Origin: Mesorhizobium sp.
GTDB taxonomy: Bacteria > Pseudomonadota > Alphaproteobacteria > Rhizobiales > Rhizobiaceae
Direction of reading: 5' to 3'
DNA length: 64,000 nucleotides
Assembly (NCBI RefSeq): GCF_016793485.1
Contig: NZ_JAEULZ010000039.1
Span: 1 to 64,000 of the forward strand
The notes beneath the pieces are model-generated. The model worked only from the letters and a program-made list of their open reading frames with translations. It was not told the DNA's origin and ran no database searches. The translations under genes and the position numbers were made by a program. Below, in pieces: positions 18,050 through 28,391 of this stretch; position 1 is the first letter of the stretch; each line of letters begins with the position of its first letter.

Positions 18050-18961
18050 ATGCGTGTCGTGGTCGCGCTTGGCGGCAACGCCCTGCTGAAGCGGGGCGAG
18101 CCGATGACGGCCGAGGTGCAGCGCGCCAATGTGCGAAAGGCTTCGGCGGCGCTCGCCGACCTCGCCAGGGATCACGACATCGTCGTGGCACACGGGAGCG
18201 GACCGCAGGTTGGCCTGATCGCCCTCCAGGCGGCGGCGCTGAAGGATGTCCCACCCTATCCCCTCGATGTCATCAGCGCCGAGAGCATCGGCATGATTGG
18301 CTATCTGGTCGAGCAGGAACTTGCCAATGCGCTTCCGCAGGGCACGCGGCTCGCCACATTGCTGACCCATATCGAGGTCGACCCTGGCGATCCGGCCTTC
18401 GGCCGACCGGAAAAGCCCATCGGCCAGGTCTACGGCCCCGCGCAGGCCAACTCGGCGCGCGCCGAGCATGGCTGGCCGATGGTGGAGGAGGCGCCTGGTC
18501 GCTGGCGGCGAGTGGTGCCGTCACCCCTGCCGAAACGCATCGTCCAGATCGAGGTGATCCGAATGCTGGTCGACGCCGGCGTGGTGACGATCTGCGTCGG
18601 TGGCGGCGGCATCCCTGTTGTGCGGATCGCCGACGGGGGCCTGCAGGGTGTCGAGGCCGTCATCGACAAGGATCGCGCCGCCGGGCTGCTCGCCGAAGAT
18701 CTCTGCGCCGACGCATTCCTGATGCTGACCGACGTCGATGCCGTCTATCTCGACTGGGGAACGCCCGAGCAGAGGCCGATCGGCAAAGCCGCTCCGGCCG
18801 AGCTCTCAGCCCTTGGATTTCCGGCCGGATCCATGGGTCCGAAAGTCGAGGCCGCCTGCATTTTTGCGTCTCGCCCCGGTCGAATTGCCGGCATCGGACG
18901 CCTGGAGGACGCCCGGGCAATTCTGGAAGGCAGAGCGGGCACACTGGTGACGATCCGCTAG
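18050..18961 (+). CDS. arcC: Carbamate kinase
   Basis: Makes ATP from carbamoyl phosphate and ADP, the energy-yielding step of arginine fermentation. 303 residues. The start VVALGGNALLKRGEP, the HGSGPQVGLI loop and the C-terminal PKVEAACIFA region fit the amino acid kinase fold. It begins two bases after arcB and closes the operon. The next gene lies after an FNR-like box. Confidence 0.96.
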   Translation: MRVVVALGGNALLKRGEPMTAEVQRANVRKASAALADLARDHDIVVAHGSGPQVGLIALQAAALKDVPPYPLDVISAESIGMIGYLVEQELANALPQGTRLATLLTHIEVDPGDPAFGRPEKPIGQVYGPAQANSARAEHGWPMVEEAPGRWRRVVPSPLPKRIVQIEVIRMLVDAGVVTICVGGGGIPVVRIADGGLQGVEAVIDKDRAAGLLAEDLCADAFLMLTDVDAVYLDWGTPEQRPIGKAAPAELSALGFPAGSMGPKVEAACIFASRPGRIAGIGRLEDARAILEGRAGTLVTIR

Positions 18962-19050
18962 GATCAGCTATCGGCCGTCGATGGCCACCGAATCCAAGAA
19001 TGGTGGCCCGCCAAAACCTGTGCGTCGACCCCTCGGCTACGTACCGAAAC

Positions 19051-19064
19051 TTGACATGGGTTAA
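19051..19064. promoter_or_regulatory. FNR/FixK-like box before the Cys-rich protein and CPD-type ATPase
   Basis: TTGAC-atgg-GTTAA lies 68 bases upstream of the ATG at 19133. With the box at -41.5 a transcript would start near 19099. It would drive the three overlapping genes that follow (small Cys-rich protein, ATPase, MFS transporter). Confidence 0.55.
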
Positions 19065-19132
19065 AGAATGAACGGTTGCGGCCAGATACCCACATCCAGG
19101 ATTTGTCCCATGAATTGACAGGAGCGCCTGCC

Positions 19133-19402
19133 ATGTCGGCGGAAACTTGCGCAGAACACACGCACACGGCCAAGAGCGACGACAAGATGAGCGACGACAA
19201 GAAGAAGTCGGGATGCGCCGGCCTCGGGAAGCATAAGAAAAGAGTGACGACCGTTGACGCCGCAGCCCATGATTGCTGCCGCGACGGTCATGCGCCTGAA
19301 GCCCTCCCTTCGTCGACCGGCCTTGCGTCGGAGCCGGCTCGGCCGGAAAGCGCGCCCGCCATGCAGCCCGGCAAGCACGTTTGCAAGGGAGACAGCGAAT
19401 GA
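19133..19402 (+). CDS. Small Cys/His-rich cytosolic protein next to a metal ATPase
   Basis: An 89-residue hydrophilic protein with scattered Cys and His ([41 protein letters not shown]) and no signal peptide. I do not recognise a family. The Cys/His pattern and overlap with the ATPase start (ATGA) suggest a metal-binding partner or carrier for the ATPase. The ATG at 19133 follows AGGAG. An upstream start at 19076 would add 19 residues without a clear ribosome site. Confidence 0.6.
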   Translation: MSAETCAEHTHTAKSDDKMSDDKKKSGCAGLGKHKKRVTTVDAAAHDCCRDGHAPEALPSSTGLASEPARPESAPAMQPGKHVCKGDSE

Positions 19403-21804
19403 AGTCAACCACGCTCGATGTGGGTGGCACGGTTTCGGTCCTCGATTATCAGTGCGTCGAAAAGCAACTTCGCCAACTGCGCGGAATCCTTCAGGCTGCC
19501 AGCAACCCCGCCTCGAACAGCGTCTCGGTCGAGTACGACGAGGCGAAGATTTCCGTTCCGGAGATCAAGAACAGGATCAGGGAGTGCGGCTTCCATTGCG
19601 CCGGCGAGGTGGTGCCGAGCCATCTCTCACATGAGCACGCCGGTCACGATCATACTCAGCGGGCGACAGTCGGGCCAACCCCTTCCTCCGCGCCGCCTTC
19701 CAAGGCCGACCACGCGGGCCATGCCATGACGCCGGCCAAGACCTCGATGCCCATGTCGCAGGATATGGCGCACGAGATGGGTCACGGCGCCGGAATGGAT
19801 ATGCAGGCGATGGTGCGCGACATGCGCAACCGCTTCTGGATCAGCCTCGTCTTCTCAGTGCCCATCTTCATCTACTCCCCGATGGGCGAGATGTTCGTGC
19901 CGCCGGCACCGCCCTTCGGCCTGAGGCTGGAGGTGTGGCTCTTCATCCTCGCCAGCGCAGCGATCCTCTATCCGGTCTGGCCTTTCCTCGTCGCCGCCAT
20001 CCGCGCCTTGCGCAACGGCGTCCTCAACATGGCCGTTCTCGTGCTGCTCAGCGTCGGCACCGGATATCTTTTCAGCGTCGGCGCAACCTTTCTTTTCGAA
20101 GGTCAGCAATTCTACGAGGCGTCCGCCGTCCTGCTCGTCTTCATCCTGCTCGGCCATTGGCTCGAGATGCGGGCACGCGCCGGCGCGTCCGAGGCCATCC
20201 GCGCTCTGCTCGACCTGGCTCCCCCAAAGGCGATGGTGCTTCGCGACGGACGCGAGGTTGAAGTTCCCACCGCCGACGTGCTGGTCGGCGACACCATCGT
20301 CATCCGTCCTGGAAACAAGATTCCGGTCGATGGAACGGTGCTGGAAGGCACGTCGCAAGTCGATGAATCGATGCTCACCGGCGAGTCGATGCCGGTCGGC
20401 AAGAAGCCAGGCGACACGGTCATCGGCGCCACGATCAACAAGAGCGGTACGTTCCGCTACGCCGCAACCAAGGTCGGCGCCGATACGGCCTTGGCCCAGA
20501 TCGTGAAGCTGGTCCAGGAAGCGCAGAACTCGAAGGCGCCAGCGCAGTTGCTCGCCGATCGCGCGTCGCAATGGCTCGTCCTCATCGCCATCGTCATCGG
20601 GCTGGCGACCTTCGCAGTCTGGTTCTTCTGGCTCGGTCAACCGCTGCTGTTCGCCTTGACGCTGACGATCACGGTGTTCGTCATCGCCTGTCCCGACGCA
20701 CTTGGACTTGCGACGCCGATGGCGGTGATGGTCGGCACCGGCCTCGGCGCCATGAACGGCATCCTGTTCAAGAACGCCGCTGCGCTGGAAGAAGCGACCA
20801 AGCTCGATGTCATCATCTTTGACAAGACCGGCACATTGACCATGGGCCAGCCGGAAGTCGTCGATGTCGTCCCCGCCAGGGATGTTGCCGTCGACTATGT
20901 GCTGTCGACCGCCGCTGCCGTGGAGCAGGGGTCCGATCATCCTCTGGCTCAGGCGATTCTGCGGCGGGCGCGCGACCTCGCTGTCCCCGTCCAGACGGGT
21001 TTCGAAAACCTCGAAGGCATGGGCGCCCGCGCTCGGATCGACGGAGAGCAGGTGTTCCTTGGCAACCGCCGGCTGATGGATTCCGAGAAACTCGAGCTCG
21101 GCGTGCTCACCGCCGACGCGCAGCGGCTACAGGGCGCCGGACGTACCGTCGTTCATGTCGCACGGGCCGGGAAGGTCATCGGCCTCATTGCAATCGCCGA
21201 TGCGCCGCGTCCAACCGCCGCCGCTACCGTCGCAAAACTCCGCGAGCGCGGTGTCCAGGTCGCAATGCTGACGGGCGACAACGCCGGCACCGCCCAGCGC
21301 ATCGCCGGCGACCTTGGTCTCGACATGGTCCTTGCCGACGTCTTGCCCGGCCAGAAGGCCGCCAAGATCAAAGAACTCCAGGCTCAGGGCAAAAGAGTCG
21401 GAATGGTCGGCGATGGCGTCAACGACGCACCGGCCCTGACGCAAGCCGATGTGGGTTTCGCCATCGGCGCAGGAACCGATGTCGCCATCGAGAGCGCCGA
21501 CGTGGTGCTGATGAAGAGCGATCCGTACGACGTTGTCGGCGCCGTCGAGCTCTCCCGCGCCACGCTGCGCAAGATGCACCAAAACCTGTGGTGGGCTGTC
21601 GGCTACAACGTCATCGCGTTTCCGCTCGCCGCCGGCGTTCTCTATCCCATCCTGCTCAGCCCGGAGATCGCCGCCTTGGCGATGTCAGGTAGTTCGGCGA
21701 TCGTTGCAATCAATGCCCTGATGCTGAAGCGCACCCGGCTGGCCGGGATCACGCGCCATCGGACCACCGATGCGACAATCCAGCCTGCCGCCGCCTCGGC
21801 ATGA
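19399..21804 (+). CDS. P1B-type heavy-metal ATPase with CPD motif, copper-like
   Basis: An 801-residue metal-exporting ATPase. The N-terminal HMA-like domain (1-70) lacks the usual GMTCxxC pair and keeps only DYQC. Next comes a His/Met-rich linker (about 78-140: [36 protein letters not shown]). The core has [19 protein letters not shown] and [10 protein letters not shown]. The metal-site motif in membrane helix 6 is C431-P-D433 instead of CPC. The Met/His linker suggests copper or silver, but the Asp change leaves the specificity open. Translation is coupled to the small Cys-rich protein before it and the MFS gene after it. Confidence 0.9.
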   Translation: MKSTTLDVGGTVSVLDYQCVEKQLRQLRGILQAASNPASNSVSVEYDEAKISVPEIKNRIRECGFHCAGEVVPSHLSHEHAGHDHTQRATVGPTPSSAPPSKADHAGHAMTPAKTSMPMSQDMAHEMGHGAGMDMQAMVRDMRNRFWISLVFSVPIFIYSPMGEMFVPPAPPFGLRLEVWLFILASAAILYPVWPFLVAAIRALRNGVLNMAVLVLLSVGTGYLFSVGATFLFEGQQFYEASAVLLVFILLGHWLEMRARAGASEAIRALLDLAPPKAMVLRDGREVEVPTADVLVGDTIVIRPGNKIPVDGTVLEGTSQVDESMLTGESMPVGKKPGDTVIGATINKSGTFRYAATKVGADTALAQIVKLVQEAQNSKAPAQLLADRASQWLVLIAIVIGLATFAVWFFWLGQPLLFALTLTITVFVIACPDALGLATPMAVMVGTGLGAMNGILFKNAAALEEATKLDVIIFDKTGTLTMGQPEVVDVVPARDVAVDYVLSTAAAVEQGSDHPLAQAILRRARDLAVPVQTGFENLEGMGARARIDGEQVFLGNRRLMDSEKLELGVLTADAQRLQGAGRTVVHVARAGKVIGLIAIADAPRPTAAATVAKLRERGVQVAMLTGDNAGTAQRIAGDLGLDMVLADVLPGQKAAKIKELQAQGKRVGMVGDGVNDAPALTQADVGFAIGAGTDVAIESADVVLMKSDPYDVVGAVELSRATLRKMHQNLWWAVGYNVIAFPLAAGVLYPILLSPEIAALAMSGSSAIVAINALMLKRTRLAGITRHRTTDATIQPAAASA

Positions 21805-23048
21805 TCCCGGCCCGTGAGCCGCCACGACTGGCGTGGGTTTCGCTCGCGGCCATCCTCGCTGCGATGTTCGCCATCTCGGTGGGCTATGGCGTCGTGCTGC
21901 CGATTTTGCCCTTCCTCATAGAACGCCTCGCCGGGCCGCTTGAGCCGGCGAGGCTTGCGTCGCACACGGGGCTGCTCACCGGAACCTATATCCTTGCCAT
22001 CTTTGTTTTCGCGCCGCTCTGGGGCGCGCTCTCGGATCGCTGGGGACGCAAGCCCGTCATTCTCCTCGGCCTCGCCGGCTTTGCCGCGACGGTCGGGCTG
22101 TTGGCGATAGCGCAAAGCCTCACAATGCTCTACGTCGGCCGGGCTCTGTCCGGCCTGTTCGCGGCCGCCATCACACCAGCGGCGTACGCCCTTGTCGGTG
22201 ACTATGCTCCTTCGAAGGAATGGCGGGCGCACCGCTTCGCCTTGATCAACATTGCTGGAACCGCCGGTTTCTTCATCGGCCCGCTGCTCGGCGGACTCGC
22301 CGTCCGCCTCTCCGGCACCCTGTTCGGCATCGCACCGGATGAGGCATTTTCCACGCCGTTCCTCGCGGCGGCAGGACTCTCGGCCGCGGCCACACTTCTT
22401 GTTCTTCTCGTAGTCCCCGGTCACGCCACGCGTGAGGACGAGAATCTGCCAGCCGAAGCAAGCCAGCTCGAGCGGCGTGCCGTCTTCCGCCTGTTGGCGG
22501 TTGCATTCGTCACGGCGCTGGCGATCGGATCCTTCGAGGTCGGCCTGTCGTTGCAAGGCAAAAGTCTTGGCCTCGATGCCGCCCATATCGGAGCGATGTT
22601 CGCCGAATGCAGTCTCGTCATGGCCATCGTCCAGGCGATCATCTTCTCGCCACTCATCAGGCCTGAGCTGACGCGCTGGTTCATCGCGCCCGGCCTCGCA
22701 GTACTGGCCGTCGCTCTCATCGCCGTGCCTCTTGCCAGCGCCTCGCTTGCGATGACGGTCGCCGTCGCCCTGGTTGCAGCCAGCGCCGGCATGTTGTCGC
22801 CCGTCGCTACCTACTGGGCCTCGCTGGGAATGGGCACGAGCCAGGGCGCTACTCTCGGTCGCATGACCGCATCGGCGAGCCTTGGCCAGGCGATCGGATC
22901 AGCCGCAGGCGGACTGCTGTTCGACGTGCCTTTCCTGCCGGCGGCGGGTTTCTTGCTGCCCGCACTTGTCGTCTTCCTCGCCTTCCTCGTCAGCTTCCCC
23001 CTGCCGCGGCTCCTTATGTCGCGTGCTGAAGAGGTCAGGCAGGCATGA
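21801..23048 (+). CDS. MFS transporter, drug-efflux type
   Basis: A 415-residue major facilitator with about 12 membrane segments and a clear motif [17 protein letters not shown], between helices 2 and 3. The TetA-like arrangement of the first half suggests a proton antiporter for export. The substrate is unknown. Its start overlaps the ATPase stop (ATGA), an unusual coupling of a metal ATPase and an MFS pump that hints at a common stress. Confidence 0.88.
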   Translation: MIPAREPPRLAWVSLAAILAAMFAISVGYGVVLPILPFLIERLAGPLEPARLASHTGLLTGTYILAIFVFAPLWGALSDRWGRKPVILLGLAGFAATVGLLAIAQSLTMLYVGRALSGLFAAAITPAAYALVGDYAPSKEWRAHRFALINIAGTAGFFIGPLLGGLAVRLSGTLFGIAPDEAFSTPFLAAAGLSAAATLLVLLVVPGHATREDENLPAEASQLERRAVFRLLAVAFVTALAIGSFEVGLSLQGKSLGLDAAHIGAMFAECSLVMAIVQAIIFSPLIRPELTRWFIAPGLAVLAVALIAVPLASASLAMTVAVALVAASAGMLSPVATYWASLGMGTSQGATLGRMTASASLGQAIGSAAGGLLFDVPFLPAAGFLLPALVVFLAFLVSFPLPRLLMSRAEEVRQA

Positions 23049-23104
23049 ATGACATTGGCTCTGTCTGCGCTGCGTCCATGGGGCGCCGCCGCAGATGCGC
23101 GTCC

Positions 23105-24232
23105 CTATGATTGCTGCGCGAGCATCACCTTGAAGCGAAACAGCGCGACGCCGACAAAGGCGACGCCGAGGCCGACCATCGTCAGAAGATCGGGCCAGAC
23201 CACTTCGACATCCGCTCCGCGGTACAGCACCGACTGCGCGAAACGGACGTAGTGGGTCGAGGGCGAGAGATCCATGACGAGCTGGAGGAACCTCGGCATG
23301 CTTTCGAACGGCGTGAACGATCCGGACAACAGGAACATCACCACGAACACCGGAATGGACAACAGTGCAAATTGCGGCATCGAGTTCGCGACCGTCGCCA
23401 GCATGATGCCGAGCGACGTGACCGCAAAGAGATAGATGGCCGTTCCCGCCAAGAATAGCTCGACCGATCCTACGATCGTTGCACCAAGCGCGATCGCCAC
23501 CACGACGTGGAGCGAGAACGCCGCCGCGAGAAGGACGACAAACCCGTTTGCCCAAATCTTCGCGGCGACGATCTCGCTCGCACGCACCGGCATGACCAGG
23601 AGATGCTCGATCGTGCCATGCTCGCGCTCGCGCATCACCGCCGCCCCCACGAGAATGATGGCGAGGATGGTGACGTTGTTGATGACGCCCATGCTCGCCG
23701 TGAAACTGATCGCTTCGAGATTGGGGTTGAACATGGCGCGGATCACCGGTCTCACGGGAAGAGCCGTCGTCTCCGAGCCTCGCTTAAGGAAACTCGCCGT
23801 CTCCCGGGCGATGATCTCCTCAATATAAGCCGTGCCGGCGCCGGCCTGCGAAATGCCGGTCGCATCGACATTGACCTGTATGGTCGGGGCGCGGCCGGCC
23901 AGGAGGTCGGCTTCGAGTCCGCGTGGAATGTCCAGAATGAACGCGAACGCCCCCTTGTCCATCAATGCATCCAGCTGCGACCGGTCGACCTCGACCGGGG
24001 CGCGGAAATAAGGCGGCTGCAACGCGTCCCTGATCCGGCCCGACAAGGTCGAGCGATCGTCGTCGATGACGGCGACGCTCGCACCGTTGACATCCGTCCG
24101 CATCGCGGTGGCTTCGGAATAGACGGCGAATGTGAAGACATAGACGATGAGGACAACCATCACGACATCACGAGAAAGGCTAGCGAATTCCTTGATGCCG
24201 AGACGGAAGGTGTTTTCCATCCACCGTCGCAT
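23105..24232 (-). CDS. yhhJ: ABC-2 type permease, YhhJ-like
   Basis: A 375-residue permease with one N-terminal membrane helix (about 24-43), a large periplasmic domain, and five to six helices in the C-terminal half (VINNVTILAIILVGAAVMRE region onward). EREHGTIEHLLVMPV is the typical ABC-2 cytosolic loop. It starts two bases after the stop of the fused ATPase/permease gene. The order HlyD-RbbA-permease equals yhiI-rbbA-yhhJ of Escherichia coli. The transported substrate is not known. Confidence 0.88.
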   Translation of the reverse strand: MRRWMENTFRLGIKEFASLSRDVVMVVLIVYVFTFAVYSEATAMRTDVNGASVAVIDDDRSTLSGRIRDALQPPYFRAPVEVDRSQLDALMDKGAFAFILDIPRGLEADLLAGRAPTIQVNVDATGISQAGAGTAYIEEIIARETASFLKRGSETTALPVRPVIRAMFNPNLEAISFTASMGVINNVTILAIILVGAAVMREREHGTIEHLLVMPVRASEIVAAKIWANGFVVLLAAAFSLHVVVAIALGATIVGSVELFLAGTAIYLFAVTSLGIMLATVANSMPQFALLSIPVFVVMFLLSGSFTPFESMPRFLQLVMDLSPSTHYVRFAQSVLYRGADVEVVWPDLLTMVGLGVAFVGVALFRFKVMLAQQS

Positions 24233-24234
24233 CG

Positions 24235-27000
24235 CTAGGTCTCCTGCTTTCGGATCGAGAGTCTGGCGACGAGAAGGAACGCCAGCGCAAAGCCGAGCAG
24301 CACGGCGATCTCGCCGATGAACGCCTTCGCGTCGAGGCCTTTCGCGAAGACTCCGAGGCTGACCGTCTGAAACCAGAGGGAGGGGAAGGCCAGCCCCATG
24401 ATCCGGCCCGGCCCCTCGTGAGACGAGGCCGGGACCAGGAAGCCGGAATAGTGGGCGGCCGTCATCGCCGTCAGGATGGCGGTGCCGAAGATCGCGGCGA
24501 CCTGGGTCGACACGAACGCCGACACCAGCAGCCCGAAGGCCGTCGCGGCGAAGACGTAGACCAACGCCGCGACCGAAAGAGCAAGCAGCGATCCTTTCGG
24601 CACCACGCCGAGAACCGCACCGGCGAAAAGAAGCAGGCTGACATAGCTCAGGATGCCGATCGCGACATAGGGGAGCTGCTTGCCGAGCAGATACTCGCCG
24701 ACCGTCGCCGGCGACGCATACACGTTGGCGATGGATCCCATCTCTTTCTCGCGCACGACGCCAAGCGCCGTCAGCATCGCCGGAAAGATGATCAGCAGCA
24801 GCATCATCGATCCGGGCGTGATCGCGAAGACGCTGCGAAAGTCCTGATTGTAACGGAATCTGGGCTCGACCATCACCGCCGCGGCGAAAGGCCCTTCCGT
24901 CCTGCCCGACTGTCGCGCAAATCCCGCAGCGTAGGTCTGCACCGCGCCGAGGATGTAGGCCCGCGCCGTTTCGGCCGGAAACGTATTGCCTCCGTCGACC
25001 CAGAATCCGACTTCAGGACGTCGCCCCTGCAAGAGGTCGCGCCCGAAGCCGGGAGGGACATCGACAGCAAACGTCAATTCCCCGGAACGCAGGCGGCGAT
25101 CGACCTCGAGTTCGTCGTTCAGTCCTGATTGCTCGACAAAGTACCGGGAGTTCGAAAACTGGTCGAGAAACAAGCGGCTCTCCCGCGATTGATCGCGGTC
25201 CAGCACGGCGTAACGCAAACCCTCGATGTCGAACGAGATGCCGTAACCGAAGGCAGCCATCAGAAGAAGAGGCCCGAGCAGCGCAAACGCCAGACGGATG
25301 CGGTCGCGGGCCACCTCCAGGGCCTCGCGATGCGCGAACGTCCAGATGCGTTTCAAAGACATCCACAACGAGCCACCTGGGACGAGAGCAGCGGTTTCGT
25401 GCCGGGGCGAAGACGTCTCTGCGAACGGCTCCACGGCATCTGCGGACCCGGTCCCGCGATCCGTCGGGGCGCTTTCCTCCAAATAGGAGATGAAGGCGTC
25501 TTCGAGACTATGTGCCCCACGCTCGGCCTGAAGCTCACGCGGCGTGCCGACGGCGAGCACGCGCCCGGCATGCATGAGAGAGACGCGGTCGCACCGCTCT
25601 GCCTCGTTCATGAAGTGCGTCGAGATGAAGATCGTCACGCGGTCGCGGCGCGACATCTCCACGAGCAAGCTCCAGAAGCGGTTGCGTGCTGCAGGATCGA
25701 CGCCCGAAGTCGGCTCGTCCAGGATGAGCACGTCCGGCCGATGAAGGCACGCAGCCGCCAACTGAAGCCGCTGACGCATTCCCAACGGCAATGCGTCCGG
25801 GGATGTCGCGGCGACCCCGGCCAGTTCGAAACGCCGCAAGGCTTCTTCGACGCGCTCGGCAAGCTCCTTGCCACCGATGCCACAGAGCCGCCCGTGCAGC
25901 TCGAGATTGCCGCGCACCGACAGTTCCTCATAGAGCGAGAAGGATTGCGACACATAGCCGATCCGCATCCTGGTCGTGATATCGCGTGCATCGACCGGCT
26001 TTCCCAGGAGCTGCGCATGTCCTTCCGTCGCCGGCAGCAATCCGGTCAGCATCTTCATCGTGGTCGTCTTGCCGCAGCCGTTGGAGCCGAGGAATCCGAA
26101 AATCTCCCCCCGCTGGATGCGAAAGCTCACATGGTCGACGGCGATGAAGTCGCCAAAGCGCATCGTCAGATCTTCGGCCACGATAGCCGGCGGTCCGCCA
26201 TCCGGTTCGAGGCTCGGGAATGACGGTGTGACGCGCGGCCCGCGACGGTCCGGGCGCTGCAGCTCGGTATAGGCCTGTTCCAGGCTGTCGGCTCCGGTCC
26301 GTGCAAGCAGGTCGGACCTTGTGCCGTCGGCAATGATCGCGCCGTCATCCATCGCCACGATGCGATCGAAATCCCCGGCTTCCTCCATGTAGGCGGTCGC
26401 CACGATCACCGTCATGGCGGGCCGCTCGGCCTGGATGCGCGCAATCAACGTCCAGAACTGACGCCGCGACAACGGATCCACTCCTGTCGTCGGTTCATCG
26501 AGGACGAGCAGGTCAGGATCGTGCACCAGCGCGCAGCAAAGCCCGAGTTTCTGCTTCATCCCGCCCGACAATTTGCCGGCCGGCCGGCCGGCGAAGGGCG
26601 TCAAACCGGTGACCTGCAAGAGCCGCTCGATACGCTGGCGCCGGTATCCCTCCGCCTGGCTGTAAAGCCGCGCGAAGAAGTCGATGTTCTCGAAGACGGA
26701 CAAAGTCGGATAGAGATTGCGCCCGAGGCCTTGCGGCATATACGCGATTCTCGGCGCGGCTTTGGTGCGGTGCGAAGCCGAGGCCATGTCGCCTTCCAAC
26801 ACATGCACCGAGCCACGCTGGATGCGTCGCACGCCGGCAATCAGGCCGAGCAGCGTCGACTTTCCGACCCCGTCTGGACCGACGACGGCAAGCCTTGAGC
26901 CAGATGGCACCGATAGATCGAGATGACGCAGCGCCACCGACTTTCCGTATGCATGATAGACGCCCGTCAAGCTGACGGCCGGCACAGACTCAGCTTCCAT
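24235..27000 (-). CDS. rbbA: Fused ABC ATPase/permease, RbbA-like
   Basis: A 921-residue protein with two ATP-binding cassettes and a C-terminal ABC-2 permease. The first cassette has VGPDGVGKSTLL and LSGGMKQKLGL. The second has LGSNGCGKTTTMKML, with a relaxed signature (LPLGMRQRLQL). Both have Walker B LDEPT. The permease part (about 560-921) has a single helix, a periplasmic domain and five C-terminal helices. E. coli RbbA (911 residues) has the same plan and was described as ribosome-associated, but operon context favours an exporter. The ATG at 27000 overlaps the upstream gene by 11 bases. Confidence 0.92.
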   Translation of the reverse strand: MEAESVPAVSLTGVYHAYGKSVALRHLDLSVPSGSRLAVVGPDGVGKSTLLGLIAGVRRIQRGSVHVLEGDMASASHRTKAAPRIAYMPQGLGRNLYPTLSVFENIDFFARLYSQAEGYRRQRIERLLQVTGLTPFAGRPAGKLSGGMKQKLGLCCALVHDPDLLVLDEPTTGVDPLSRRQFWTLIARIQAERPAMTVIVATAYMEEAGDFDRIVAMDDGAIIADGTRSDLLARTGADSLEQAYTELQRPDRRGPRVTPSFPSLEPDGGPPAIVAEDLTMRFGDFIAVDHVSFRIQRGEIFGFLGSNGCGKTTTMKMLTGLLPATEGHAQLLGKPVDARDITTRMRIGYVSQSFSLYEELSVRGNLELHGRLCGIGGKELAERVEEALRRFELAGVAATSPDALPLGMRQRLQLAAACLHRPDVLILDEPTSGVDPAARNRFWSLLVEMSRRDRVTIFISTHFMNEAERCDRVSLMHAGRVLAVGTPRELQAERGAHSLEDAFISYLEESAPTDRGTGSADAVEPFAETSSPRHETAALVPGGSLWMSLKRIWTFAHREALEVARDRIRLAFALLGPLLLMAAFGYGISFDIEGLRYAVLDRDQSRESRLFLDQFSNSRYFVEQSGLNDELEVDRRLRSGELTFAVDVPPGFGRDLLQGRRPEVGFWVDGGNTFPAETARAYILGAVQTYAAGFARQSGRTEGPFAAAVMVEPRFRYNQDFRSVFAITPGSMMLLLIIFPAMLTALGVVREKEMGSIANVYASPATVGEYLLGKQLPYVAIGILSYVSLLLFAGAVLGVVPKGSLLALSVAALVYVFAATAFGLLVSAFVSTQVAAIFGTAILTAMTAAHYSGFLVPASSHEGPGRIMGLAFPSLWFQTVSLGVFAKGLDAKAFIGEIAVLLGFALAFLLVARLSIRKQET

Positions 27001-27973
27001 CGGGCAGCCTCGGTGCAAGCTCGGGCGGCCAGGCAGCCCCGCCGATGATCTGCACATAGGCGTTGCCGGTCATGCCCGCCTTCACATATCCCCGCTGCGC
27101 CGTGACCAGGGCCGGATCGATGTGTAACCTGACGCGATACATCAGCTTCTCACGCTCGCTCGCGGTCTCGACGAATCTCGGCGTGAATTGGGCGTCCGCG
27201 GCGACGAACGACACGGTCGCCGGCAGGACGTATCCACCCGCGCCGTCCAGCACGAGACGCGCCTGCGAACCGACGGCGACGCGGCCGGCCGACGCTGTTG
27301 GCAGGTAAATGGTCATGTGCGCGTCCGAGAGGTCGAAGACCGTCAGGACGCGGCCACCGGCCGCGACGACCTCTCCCGCCTGGGCAAGGCGATATTCGAC
27401 ACGCCCCGACACCGGCGCCCTCAACGTCATGTCGGCGATTGCGGCTTCGATCTGACTGACCTGCGCTTCCGCCACCTCCACCGAGGCCTTTGCGTCCTCG
27501 ACCGCCGCCTTCGACGCCTGCAGCGATGCCGCCGCTATGTCGCGTTGTGCGGTCCGGCGGTCGAGCTCCGCCTGCGTCGACGTGTTCGTCCGCATGAGTT
27601 CGGCGACGCGCCGGAGCTCGATTTGCGCGAGGTTCAATTCGGCCTCCCGCAGGGCGACGCTCGCCTCTGCACTCGCCACGCTCTGGTGGCTCCGGTGGAC
27701 TGCCGCTCTCGCCGCCGTCAGCTGCGCCTGTATCTCCGTCGTATCGAGCCGCGCGAGAACATCACCTCGCGTGACATCAGCGCCTTCGTTGACCAGCACT
27801 TCGGAAAGTCGGCCGGCATACTTGCTCGTGATGTCGACACGCTCGACCTCAATCCGACCGTTCGCCCGCGCCAACCCTGCAGGAACACGATCCTGCTCGC
27901 CAAGCCAGTACACGTAGCCCCCCGCCGCGGCGGTGAGCGCTATGATGCCGGCGAAAACATAGCCTATGCGCAC
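26990..27973 (-). CDS. yhiI: HlyD-family membrane fusion protein, YhiI-like
   Basis: Periplasmic adaptor of the export operon, 327 residues from GTG 27973. A membrane anchor lies at about residues 5-22, then the biotinyl-lipoyl half-site GRLSEVLVNEGADVTRGD, a long coiled-coil hairpin (about 90-180) and DMTLRAPVSGRVEYRLAQ. The GTG start is chosen for the GAAGGAAG just before it. An ATG at 28126 would give 378 residues but has no ribosome site and would lie upstream of the transcript start predicted from the box at 28150. Confidence 0.85.
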   Translation of the reverse strand: MRIGYVFAGIIALTAAAGGYVYWLGEQDRVPAGLARANGRIEVERVDITSKYAGRLSEVLVNEGADVTRGDVLARLDTTEIQAQLTAARAAVHRSHQSVASAEASVALREAELNLAQIELRRVAELMRTNTSTQAELDRRTAQRDIAAASLQASKAAVEDAKASVEVAEAQVSQIEAAIADMTLRAPVSGRVEYRLAQAGEVVAAGGRVLTVFDLSDAHMTIYLPTASAGRVAVGSQARLVLDGAGGYVLPATVSFVAADAQFTPRFVETASEREKLMYRVRLHIDPALVTAQRGYVKAGMTGNAYVQIIGGAAWPPELAPRLPDGS

Positions 27974-28149
27974 GGTTCTTCCTTCGCCGACAACGCCGTC
28001 CCCGGACGCAGCCGGCCTTTTGATTTTCTGGGGTTCGAGCGCAGGCCATTGGACGACCTGGCCGGCCTCTCGTGTCACCCAAAGCGGCTTACTGAGCCAG
28101 AAGCTTCCAAGCTCGCCGCGAACCATGCCGATGTTTGGCAGCCCACACT

Positions 28150-28163
28150 TTAACTCAGATCAA
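28150..28163. promoter_or_regulatory. FNR/FixK-like box for the yhiI-rbbA-yhhJ operon
   Basis: TTAAC-tcag-ATCAA (TTGAT-ctga-GTTAA on the minus strand). At -41.5 it would start a leftward transcript near 28115, leaving a 140-base leader before GTG 27973. It lies in the 418-base divergent gap 27974-28391, which holds a second box at 28261 and no gene that I can support. Confidence 0.55.
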
Positions 28164-28260
28164 GGTTGCGCCGGTGACGATTGCCCGCCACGACCATCCG
28201 GACGAACGCGCAAGGATTGCGCCGAACCTGCGAACGAGGGTTGCCGAGCGGCGCAAGAAC

Positions 28261-28274
28261 TTAATCTCGATCAA
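28261..28274. promoter_or_regulatory. FNR/FixK-like box for the prs-xfp operon
   Basis: TTAAT-ctcg-ATCAA ends 117 bases before the prs ATG. Together with the box at 28150 it makes a back-to-back arrangement with one box nearer each operon. Confidence 0.55.
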
Positions 28275-28391
28275 AGAATCGGAGCGCTGGTCCGGGTTAC
28301 GAGCAGCCGTCTTCGCCTCGGCCTGAAGAAAAAGTCCGCGGGCGTGAAGCGGTCGACCCGCATGGGGCGAAGAAGCAGGAAAGTCTATCCG

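Noticed and set aside
19855-20940. Minus-strand open frame over the CPD ATPase
   Set aside because: The composition is charged and repetitive, as in other antisense shadows. The sense strand is an intact ATPase.
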